NCBI RefSeq assembly: GCF_012940005.1
Contig: NZ_SPMX01000011.1
Span: 4-62,565 of the forward strand
Origin: Candidatus Accumulibacter contiguus
Lineage (GTDB): Bacteria; Pseudomonadota; Gammaproteobacteria; Burkholderiales; Rhodocyclaceae
DNA length: 62,562 bases
Reading direction: 5' to 3'
Position numbers and translations under genes: made by a program. This document shows, one piece after another, positions 8,723 to 17,128 of this stretch; the stretch's first letter is position 1; every line of letters starts with the position of its first letter. The notes beneath the pieces are model-generated. The model worked only from the letters and a program-made list of their open reading frames with translations, was not told the origin of the DNA and did no database searches.

Positions 8723-9415
8723 TCAATCGCGATCGCCACTGAAGGCCATCAGCAGATTCAGCAGGCTGACGAAAACGTTGTAGATGTCGAGATACACCGC
8801 CAGCGTCGCCGAAATATAATTGTCTTCGCCACCGGTGATGATCCGGCTGATGTCATAGAGAATGTAGGCAGAGAAGACCATCACCGCGATTGCCGAGATG
8901 GTCAGCGACAAGGCCGGGATCTGGAAGAAGATGTTGGCCACGGCTGCCAGCAGGACGACGATCATGCCGATGAACAGAAATTTGCCGAGGAAACTGAAAT
9001 CCTTCTTGGTCACCGTGGCCACCCCGGCGAGCGAGAAAAAGATCACCCCCGTCCCGCCCGCGGCCATGGCGATCAGCGAACCGCCATTGCTGAAGCCAAG
9101 CGCCACCTGCAGGATGCGTGAGAGCATCAAGCCCATGAAGAAGGTAAACGCGAGCAAGAGCAGCACGCCCACGCCGCTGTCCTTGGTGCGCTCGATGCCC
9201 CACATGAAACCGAAGGCGATACCGAGGAAAAGCAGGAAAGACAGCATCGGGCTGCCAGACAGGAACGAGAACTGCATCTGTACGCCGACGAGCGCGCCGA
9301 GGACGGTTGGAATCATGGTCAAGGCGAGCAGCATGAAGGTATTGCGCAGAACCCGGTTCTGCTGCAGCGCAAGTTCGCCACTGGCCTGGCCGGTCATCTG
9401 AAATTGGGGTTGCAT
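8723..9415 (-). CDS. Bax inhibitor-1/YccA family membrane protein
   Basis: A 230-residue protein with about seven hydrophobic helices, the size and layout of YccA/BI-1 proteins. The start (QFQMTGQASGELALQQNRVLRNTFMLLALTMIPT), the central SLAGVATVTKKDFSFLGKFL and the C-terminal SAYILYDISRIITGGEDNYISATLAVYLDIYNVFVSLL are family hallmarks, including the conserved aspartates of the last helices. E. coli YccA modulates the FtsH protease; eukaryotic relatives leak calcium. Which applies here is unknown. Monocistronic by layout, with a GGAGGA-like ribosome site just before the ATG. Confidence 0.9.
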   Translation of the reverse strand: MQPQFQMTGQASGELALQQNRVLRNTFMLLALTMIPTVLGALVGVQMQFSFLSGSPMLSFLLFLGIAFGFMWGIERTKDSGVGVLLLLAFTFFMGLMLSRILQVALGFSNGGSLIAMAAGGTGVIFFSLAGVATVTKKDFSFLGKFLFIGMIVVLLAAVANIFFQIPALSLTISAIAVMVFSAYILYDISRIITGGEDNYISATLAVYLDIYNVFVSLLNLLMAFSGDRD

Positions 9416-9607
9416 GGTGTTCCTCCTGTTGATGGAAATGCGATTACGCGCTTAAGACTAGCCAATTAACGGAAAAGTTTCAATACTGGCGCTTCGCCGC
9501 TTCGCCTGAGCCAGCGGAGCAAACTGCTCGATCCGCTCCCCGGAGCGGGTCGTCCCGCTGTTGAGGTAGCGCAAAGCTGGAAATTCTGCGAAGGCTCGCC
9601 GACTACG

Positions 9608-9634
9608 TTGGCAGAGTGGCAGCCGTGCTATCAT
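9608..9634 (+). promoter_or_regulatory. Candidate promoter of tRNA-Ser
   Basis: TTGGCA at 9608-9613 and TATCAT at 9629-9634 with a short 15-base spacer, about 60 bases before the tRNA. Plausible but not strong. Confidence 0.35.
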
Positions 9635-9698
9635 TCGCGCTGCTGCAGACGCGTGGCCGCTCCTCACAGGAGCAGTGCCCAGTCTCCAGCGCCGTGCA

Positions 9699-9786
9699 GG
9701 AAGCTTGGCAGAGTGGTCGATTGCACCGGTCTTGAAAACCGGCATACCGCAAGGTATCCAGGGTTCAAATCCCTGAGCTTCCGCCA
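9699..9786 (+). tRNA. tRNA-Ser (anticodon TGA)
   Basis: An 88-base class II tRNA with encoded CCA. The acceptor pair is GGAAGCT/AGCTTCC, the anticodon loop reads CTTGAAA with TGA, the long variable arm is ACCGCAAGGT-like, and the T loop GTTCAAATC is intact. It reads UCA and related serine codons. An IS4-like transposase remnant begins almost at its 3' end. Confidence 0.97.
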
Positions 9787-10270
9787 GTATTTGTTCGGCC
9801 AGGCCGGATCGGCGGAAGGCTTCAATGACTCTGAAATTGCGGCTGTCCGCGCGCATGCAGAAATGGCGTCCTCGCTGCCACAAGGCGGCGAAGAGCCAGG
9901 AGGCCGGCTAACCGCGGTCGAGCACCAGAAGGTCGTTGGGGTGGAGTTTGTCGAGGGGTTCGAAGAGCCTCTGGCGCTCGCCGACGTCGGGAGTCTAGCG
10001 CTTGGTGGCCAGAGTCCTCTCGATCCCGGGCAGATAGAGCGCGAAGCCCATGGCGTCGACCACAGGGCGGACGAATGGCTTGCCGAACCGGGTCAGGCGC
10101 AGGACCTTGGCATCGCCGGCCACCACCCGCAACCCGTGCCCGAGAGGAAAGCCGAATTGCGCATCGACCAAGGCGAGGAAATGCTCGTTGAGCAGCCCGA
10201 AGGCGATAGCCGACACCTGCTTCCGGGCTTGGGCAAAGGCCTGCGCGGAGATTTCTCGCAGCGTATGCGT
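9787..10270 (-). mobile_element. IS4-like transposase remnant with two in-frame TAG codons
   Basis: Read on the minus strand, one frame gives REISAQAFAQARKQVSAIAF, then VVAGDAKVLRLTRFG (first DDE aspartate region), then KLHPNDLLVLDRG (second), then [20 protein letters not shown]. This order is typical of IS4-family transposases. The frame is interrupted by TAG after ATKR (about 9995) and by TAG in DRG-stop-PASW (about 9909), where related proteins have tyrosine. The N-terminal part and the C-terminal glutamate region are missing. The remnant abuts tRNA-Ser on one side and the Uma2 gene on the other. No terminal inverted repeats are evident. Confidence 0.65.
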
Positions 10271-10822
10271 TTACGGTTGGCCACCCTTGCGCTTCCACAG
10301 GCGGCTGAAGTCGAAATCGAAGGCACATTTGGACAGTTTGAAACAGTGAGTTTCGTCGTGGAAGTCGCCGACCTTGCGATATTCCCCCTCCACAAGCCGC
10401 CACACTTTGGCCTTTTTCGCTTCCGGGTAGACCAGCACGTAATGGGGTACGCCTTCCGTGCGGTAAAGTTCGAATTTGACAACTTCATCCCGGCGGGTAG
10501 TCTTGGGCGAGATGACTTCGAAAATCAGATCAGGGGCGCGGGTCAGCCGTTCACTTTCAGGTTGGTAGCAGATCACCAGCACGTCGGGTCGGACGACGGT
10601 GTCTTGCGCAAATTCCACGTCTATTTCAAACACCGCTTGGCAGTACGGGCAATCGTCGAGCGATTCGTCAAGTTGCCGAAATACGGCGGCGCTTACCTGC
10701 TGATGATCGAAGCTAGGCGACGGGACCATTGCAACCGGTTGGCCGTGAATCAGCTCCCAATCACCTTCCCATTGCAGGTAATCCTGCACCGTGTAGGCTT
10801 CTACTGCTGGCTGCATGGACAT
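10271..10822 (-). CDS. Uma2 family (DUF820) endonuclease-like protein
   Basis: A 183-residue protein with the Uma2 pattern: YTVQDYLQWEGDWELIHGQPVAMVPSPSFDHQQVSAAVFRQL at the N-terminus, then the PD-(D/E)xK-like core with VVRPDVLVIC, DLIFEVISPKTTRRDEVVKFELY and VPHYVLVYPEAKKAKVW. The Asp, Glu and Lys positions of the nuclease fold appear intact. The family is very widespread and often linked to mobile DNA; its function is unproven. I start at the ATG at 10822 because residues before it in the same frame belong to a decayed transposase-like sequence. Its stop codon touches the IS4-like remnant. Confidence 0.8.
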   Translation of the reverse strand: MSMQPAVEAYTVQDYLQWEGDWELIHGQPVAMVPSPSFDHQQVSAAVFRQLDESLDDCPYCQAVFEIDVEFAQDTVVRPDVLVICYQPESERLTRAPDLIFEVISPKTTRRDEVVKFELYRTEGVPHYVLVYPEAKKAKVWRLVEGEYRKVGDFHDETHCFKLSKCAFDFDFSRLWKRKGGQP

Positions 10823-10915
10823 AGCCTTCGTACTCCCTTCGTTTGAAAGCGGATAGAAATCCAACGGAGCCTCAGAAGTGTATGAAGCCCGGTACATGGC
10901 CGTCAAGGCAGGGGG

Positions 10916-10993
10916 CGGGAAGACCTCATGGATCCGCGCGAGCAACAGCGCCCAGGCGTAGCGGGCGGCGCGCCGGTGGATCGCTTCCACTTT
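10916..10993 (-). mobile_element. Possible IS91-like transposase scrap
   Basis: About 26 codons (KVEAIHRRAARYAWALLLARIHEVFP) resemble the C-terminal region of IS91/IS801-type transposases just before their zinc-binding cysteines. Nothing convincing extends on either side, so this is at most a relic. The rest of the 10823-11334 stretch holds no gene I can support. Confidence 0.35.
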
Positions 10994-11334
10994 CCCCGGT
11001 GCTTCCTCTGTCCCCGGACGACCGGCCTGGTGTGGTGCTTGGCGCAGTGGTCGCAGCTGCCGCCGGCATACTGTGTAGCACCCAACGCGCCTGCGGGCAA
11101 AGTCACCGGCCTCTTGCAGAGAGTACCCGTTAAGCACTGCTTCTGCAGAGGGGGTAGTAGGCGAACGGTCGGCGGCATCCCTTTCCGTCCGCAACGGCCG
11201 AGCATGCCACCATCTTGCGAACCTACCCGAAGCCCTGCCCGACTCGGCGAGCCAGACCTTCTCTTAGTCTGCGCTGATCCAACGACGCACCTGCCGGTGT
11301 GTTACCCCCAGAAACCTACACATCGCCTACACAG

Positions 11335-11380
11335 AAATAAAAAGCAATTAGCCCGACCTTTTGGATCGGGCTAATTGCTT
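11335..11380 (-). terminator. Strong intrinsic terminator downstream of tRNA-Phe
   Basis: Arms at 11342-11358 and 11363-11380 (AAGCAATTAGCCCGA with its complement) enclose TTTT. On the minus strand the hairpin is followed by a run of T, and on the plus strand by GTTTTT, so it could work both ways. It sits 9 bases past the tRNA end. Confidence 0.85.
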
Positions 11381-11388
11381 GTTTTTAT

Positions 11389-11464
<76 letters not shown>

Positions 11465-11476
11465 AACGAAGCCGGG

Positions 11477-11505
11477 AGTATATCGAATCGACTTCGCGTC
11501 GTCAA
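11477..11505 (-). promoter_or_regulatory. Sigma-70 promoter of tRNA-Phe
   Basis: On the minus strand TTGACG (11505-11500) and TATACT (11482-11477) are separated by exactly 17 bases, near consensus, with the start expected a few bases before the tRNA 5' end. Confidence 0.75.
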
Positions 11506-11559
11506 AGAAAGAAATCGTCGAGCGACAAACTTCAGCGCGAAACGGCCGGCGTTGCCGGT

Positions 11560-12563
<1,004 letters not shown>

Positions 12564-12585
12564 GGCATTGCCGGCGTGAGGAGCG

Positions 12586-13155
12586 ATGTCTGCGATGACG
12601 CTGCGACCGCAACCCAGCCCGGAGGATCTGGCCGCTTTTCGCGCCGCTGTCGACGGCGCAACGCCCTTGCGCAAGCTCGATCGGGTCATCCTGGAAGCGC
12701 CCAAGCCAAGTTCACGACCGCGGCAGCGCGAACTCGACGAAGCGGCGGTGGTGGCCGAGTTGCTGCACGGACCGCTGGCCATCGACGACTGGCTAGACCT
12801 TGGCGGTGCCGACTCGTTCCTGCGCAGCGGCCTGCCGCGCACCCTGCTGCGTGACCTGCGCCGTGGTCGTTGGAGCATCCAGGATCATCTCGATCTGCAT
12901 GGCATGAACCGCCACGAGGCGCACGAGCAGGTGTCGCTGTTCGTTGCCGAAGCGCTGGCTGCCGGCAAGCGCTGTTTGCGCATCGTGCACGGTCGCGGCC
13001 ACGGCTCGCCGGGGCGGGAAGGGGTTCTGCGCCACCTGGTCAAGGCCTGGCTAAGTCGCTACAAGGATGTGCTGGCCTTCTGCCACGCACCGCCCAGCGA
13101 CGGCGGTGATGGCGCCTTGTGGGTGTTGCTGAAGGGGGGCGGCAGATCCCGCTAA
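12586..13155 (+). CDS. Smr domain protein (MutS2 C-terminal type)
   Basis: A 189-residue protein with an N-terminal charged region and a C-terminal Smr domain containing the DLHGMNRHEAHEQV and VHGRGHGSPGREGVLRHLVKAWL motifs. Smr domains of this type (YdaL/SmrA-like) have nicking or RNase activity; E. coli SmrB rescues collided ribosomes. The subtype here is uncertain. The ATG at 12586 has a GAGGAG site six bases before it. Confidence 0.85.
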   Translation: MSAMTLRPQPSPEDLAAFRAAVDGATPLRKLDRVILEAPKPSSRPRQRELDEAAVVAELLHGPLAIDDWLDLGGADSFLRSGLPRTLLRDLRRGRWSIQDHLDLHGMNRHEAHEQVSLFVAEALAAGKRCLRIVHGRGHGSPGREGVLRHLVKAWLSRYKDVLAFCHAPPSDGGDGALWVLLKGGGRSR

Positions 13156-13303
13156 ACAATCGCAAATGAATGACTGGTATGGGAGGCTGTGCAAAAATAC
13201 CGGTCACGCCGCACCAGCTCTTGCTGACCAAACGGATAGAGAAAGCGAAAAAACTGCTCTTCGAGAACGGCCCGCAGCAGGCCGTTCCTGCTGCGGAGCG
13301 CTT

Positions 13304-13678
<375 letters not shown>

Positions 13679-13724
13679 TCAGAAATCAGGCATCCGCAAG
13701 TGATCAGTAGACTCGCGATCGCCA

Positions 13725-15344
13725 TCAGTAGAGGTCGCGGTAGCGGTTGGTGATCGGATAGCGCCAATCCTTCCCGAAACCGCGCTGCGTGACACGGATG
13801 CCGACCGGAGCCTGCCGTCGCTTGTACTCGCTGATCTTGAGCAGATGCACGACGCGCCGCACATCGGCTTCGGCATGACCGCGGGCAATGATTTCACGCG
13901 GACTGAGATCCTTCTCCATGTACGCCTCGACGATGGCGTCGAGCACTTCGTAAGGTGGCAGACTGTCCTGATCGGTCTGGTCGGGTTTCAATTCTGCCGA
14001 TGGCGGGCGGTTGATGATCCGTTCGGGGATTGCGTAGGCGACGGTATTGCGCCAGCGCGCGAGACGGTAGACCAGCGTCTTGGCAATGTCCTTGATCACA
14101 GCGAAGCCGCCGGCCATGTCGCCGTAGAGCGTGCAGTAACCGACGGCCATTTCCGACTTGTTGCCGGTGGTCAGTACCAGCGAACCGGTCTTGTTCGAGA
14201 TCGCCATCAGGATCATGCCGCGAATCCTGGCCTGCAGGTTTTCTTCGGTGGTATCAGCCGGCAGACCGGCGAACTGCTTGTCGAGCATGCCGCCGAGCGT
14301 CTGCATCGCCGGTTCGATGGCGATTTCGTCGTAGCGTACGCCAAGCAGGCGGACCATCTCGCGCGAGTCCGCGAGACTGATCTCGGCCGTGTATGGAGAA
14401 GGCATCATCACCGCACGGACCTTGTCGGCGCCCAGTGCGTCGACCGCGATGCACAACGTCAGCGCCGAGTCGATGCCACCCGACAGGCCGATGATGGCGC
14501 CGGGAAAACCGTTCTTGCCGAGGTAATCGCGGACTCCGAGGAGCAGCGCCTGATAGACCTCGGCTTCGAGACACGGCGCCGGAACGATGGGTCCCGGCTG
14601 CGGTTGGCCATCGACGAAGTCAACGATGCCCAGCGCTTCCTCGAACTGTGCCCACTGGCAGCAGAGCGCACCTTGTGAGTCCAGTACGAACGAGCCACCG
14701 TCAAAGACCAGTTCGTCCTGTCCGCCGGCCAGATTCGCGTACACTACCGGCAGGCCGGTGCTGGCGGTGCGCTGACGCAGGACTTCGGTGCGCCGCTCGC
14801 GTTTGCCGATGTGGTAAGGCGAGGCGTTGAGGACCAGCAGGATCTCGGCACCAGCCTGGCGAGCCAGATCGGCCGCACCGGCTTCCCATACGTCGGCGCA
14901 GATATTCACGCCGCAGCGAACGCCCTTGAGCGTCAGAACACAGGGGTCGTCACCGGAGTCGAAATAGCGCTCCTCGTCGAACACTTCGTAGCTCGGCAGG
15001 CGCTGCTTGTAATAGGTGGCCACCCGCCTGCCTTCGTTGATCAGCGTCGCTGCGTTGTAGCAGTGCAGGCCGCGTTTCTCCGGGTGTCCCACGAGGATTG
15101 CGATGCCATCGGTGCCAGGCTGGCTGGCGGCCAGAGTATCGAGTTCGCGATCGCAGGCAGCACAGAAGTCGTCGCGCAGCAGCAGGTCCTCGGGTGGGTA
15201 ACCGCAGAGCGCCAGCTCCGGCGTCAGCAGCAGGTCGGCACCCTGTTGCCGGGCGCGTTCGGCGAAATCGAGGATGCGCTTTCGGTTGCCGGCGAAGTCG
15301 CCAACCGTGGCATTGATCTGGGCAATCGCAATTTTCAGAGACAT
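13725..15344 (-). CDS. nadE: Glutamine-dependent NAD+ synthetase
   Basis: A 539-residue two-domain enzyme. Residues 1 to about 260 are a nitrilase-type glutaminase with the expected Glu (LLTPELALCGYPPEDL), Lys and Cys (CGVNICADVWE); the rest is the synthetase with the ATP-binding P-loop LSGGIDSALT and the helix-rich C-terminus ending in YPITNRYRDLY. It amidates nicotinic acid adenine dinucleotide to NAD+ with glutamine as nitrogen donor. Glutamine use links it to the nitrogen regulator glnB directly downstream. Upstream ppa, 63 bases away on the same strand, may belong to the same transcript; NadE releases pyrophosphate. Confidence 0.96.
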   Translation of the reverse strand: MSLKIAIAQINATVGDFAGNRKRILDFAERARQQGADLLLTPELALCGYPPEDLLLRDDFCAACDRELDTLAASQPGTDGIAILVGHPEKRGLHCYNAATLINEGRRVATYYKQRLPSYEVFDEERYFDSGDDPCVLTLKGVRCGVNICADVWEAGAADLARQAGAEILLVLNASPYHIGKRERRTEVLRQRTASTGLPVVYANLAGGQDELVFDGGSFVLDSQGALCCQWAQFEEALGIVDFVDGQPQPGPIVPAPCLEAEVYQALLLGVRDYLGKNGFPGAIIGLSGGIDSALTLCIAVDALGADKVRAVMMPSPYTAEISLADSREMVRLLGVRYDEIAIEPAMQTLGGMLDKQFAGLPADTTEENLQARIRGMILMAISNKTGSLVLTTGNKSEMAVGYCTLYGDMAGGFAVIKDIAKTLVYRLARWRNTVAYAIPERIINRPPSAELKPDQTDQDSLPPYEVLDAIVEAYMEKDLSPREIIARGHAEADVRRVVHLLKISEYKRRQAPVGIRVTQRGFGKDWRYPITNRYRDLY

Positions 15345-15407
15345 GGGCGCAGGTACCAGCGAAAGGGGCGCTCGCGCGCCCCCGATCAGCGTGAGCAGAG
15401 GAATCGT

Positions 15408-15958
15408 TCAGAATGCCGGCTTCTCTTTGGCATCCGCGTACGCCTTGACACCTTCCATGATTTCCTTCTTGGCTTCGTCACTGCCGAGCCAACCTGCAAC
15501 CTTGACGAACTTGCCGCGCTCGAGATCCTTGTAGTGGGCAAAAAAAGTGCGCAATCTGGTCAAGAATGACCTGCGGAAAATCGCGCGGCGACTCGATGTC
15601 GCGATACATCGACGACAGACTATCGACCGGGACAGCCAGCAGCTTGGCATCTGGTCCGGCTTCGTCTTCCATCGCCAGCATACCGATCGGGCGACAGCGC
15701 ACGACCACCCCGGGGGGGCAGGGCAAACTGGCTTACCACCAGCACATCGACCGGATCACCATCGCCGGCGATGGTATGCGGGATGTAGCCGTAGTTGCAC
15801 GGGTAGTGCATGGCGGTGGACATGAATCGATCGACGAAAACCGCGCCGCTATCCTTATCCACTTCGTACTTCACCGGATCGGAATGCATCGGAATCTCGA
15901 TGATGACGTTGAAATCGTTGGGAAGTGCCTTGCCGGAAGGCACGCGATCTAGGCCCAT
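15408..15958 (-). CDS. ppa: Inorganic pyrophosphatase, interrupted by two frameshifts
   Basis: Joining three frames rebuilds a complete class I pyrophosphatase of about 180 residues: [23 protein letters not shown], then [17 protein letters not shown], the active-site stretch [11 protein letters not shown] and DGDPVDVLV, then [20 protein letters not shown] and [16 protein letters not shown]. The first break is at the seven-G run 15712-15718, where six would restore [13 protein letters not shown]. The second is at the seven-A run 15540-15546, where six would restore HFFAHYKDL. Both look like one-base insertions in homopolymers. The enzyme hydrolyses pyrophosphate and is normally essential, so sequence error is the likeliest cause. 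All catalytic acidic residues are present in the reconstructed protein. Confidence 0.9.
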
Positions 15959-16180
15959 TTTCGTGATCTCTCTACTGGTGACGGAAGTGCCGATTATACC
16001 CGCGTATCCCTAATTCCTGGGTTCGATCTGTGGTGTATTGGCAGGGCGGTGCCCCTGCTGCGCCAAGCCAATTGCCAATATTCGGTGTGCGTGGCGAGAT
16101 GAAAAGTTTCATGGTGCCCTCGCTCTGCCTGCGGCCGGGTGGATAGTGGTGCTTGCTGCCGCGATTGAATCCGTGTTGTC

Positions 16181-16888
16181 TCAGACGCCGGTCTGGAGCG
16201 ACTGGCCCATTTCGACCATCTGGCGCGTTTTCTCGGCAAATTGCCGCGCCTGCTCGTCGTCGGCGTCGCGATCAATCTCCGATGGTGGTGTATTGATTCC
16301 TTTCTGCACCGCCGGGCGGCGGCGGATCTGTTCAAGCCAGCGTTGCAGTTGCGGCAGGTCATCGATGTCAACTCCTGACCAGCGATGCGTGCGCACCCAG
16401 GCCCAGTTGGCGATGTCGGCGATCGAGTAGTCGCCGGCAAGGAACTCGTGCTCCTTGAGATGACCATCCAGCACCCGGAAGAGTCGCTTGCACTCACCCT
16501 GATAGCGGTCGATCGCGGGCGTGATCTTCTCTGGAAAGTAGCGGAAGAAGACGTTGGCCTGGCCCATCATCGGTCCGATCCCGCCCATCTGGAACATCAG
16601 CCACTGCACGACCCGTGAGCGGCCTTTGGTGTCGTCAGGAATCAGGCGGCCGGTTTTTTCCGCCAGGTAGAGCAGGATGGCGCCGGATTCGAAGACCGTA
16701 AAATCGTCTTCTGCGCGATCGACGATCGCGGGAATTCGACCGTTCGGATTGATGGCCAGAAACCACGGCTGTTTTTGTTCTCTTTTGGACAGGTTCAGCG
16801 TGTGCATCGTGTAGGGCAGGGCGAGTTCCTCAAGGGCAATCGAGATCTTGTGCCCGTTGGGGGTCGCAGCGGTGTACAGATCGATCAT
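16181..16888 (-). CDS. Glutathione S-transferase, YfcG/YghU-like (Nu class)
   Basis: A 235-residue GST. The thioredoxin-fold domain starts [22 protein letters not shown], with the TPNG(H/R)K motif of the YfcG/YghU group, and continues through [11 protein letters not shown] and [17 protein letters not shown]. The helical domain has the conserved [12 protein letters not shown]. coli relatives act as disulfide-bond reductases with glutathione rather than as classical conjugating enzymes. I use the ATG at 16888, because the longer frame would add 14 residues absent from the family. It stands alone, 222 bases from the ppa start. Confidence 0.88.
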   Translation of the reverse strand: MIDLYTAATPNGHKISIALEELALPYTMHTLNLSKREQKQPWFLAINPNGRIPAIVDRAEDDFTVFESGAILLYLAEKTGRLIPDDTKGRSRVVQWLMFQMGGIGPMMGQANVFFRYFPEKITPAIDRYQGECKRLFRVLDGHLKEHEFLAGDYSIADIANWAWVRTHRWSGVDIDDLPQLQRWLEQIRRRPAVQKGINTPPSEIDRDADDEQARQFAEKTRQMVEMGQSLQTGV

Positions 16889-17128
16889 TCTCGTAGATTC
16901 CTGGGAGCGAGTGCCTGGTCGGGGTGGCAAGTGAGGAAGCGTTCCCGAATCTTACAATAATCCCGCCTTCCGGGTGACTGCATGGAACCGGAGGTGGCGA
17001 GGTCCGACTAACTTGCCGTCGGTCTTTTTGGCCGCTCCGGCAGCGAAAGGAATCCGGCCGAAAATTATTTATCGTCACTTACTAAATAATTACGTGCAAT
17101 TCTGCAGGAGGCGTGTTATCGTTGTTAC

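Noticed and set aside
9608-10846. 412-codon plus-strand frame over the tRNA-Ser and Uma2 region
   Set aside because: It runs through the tRNA and antisense to Uma2 and the transposase remnant; no homology is apparent.
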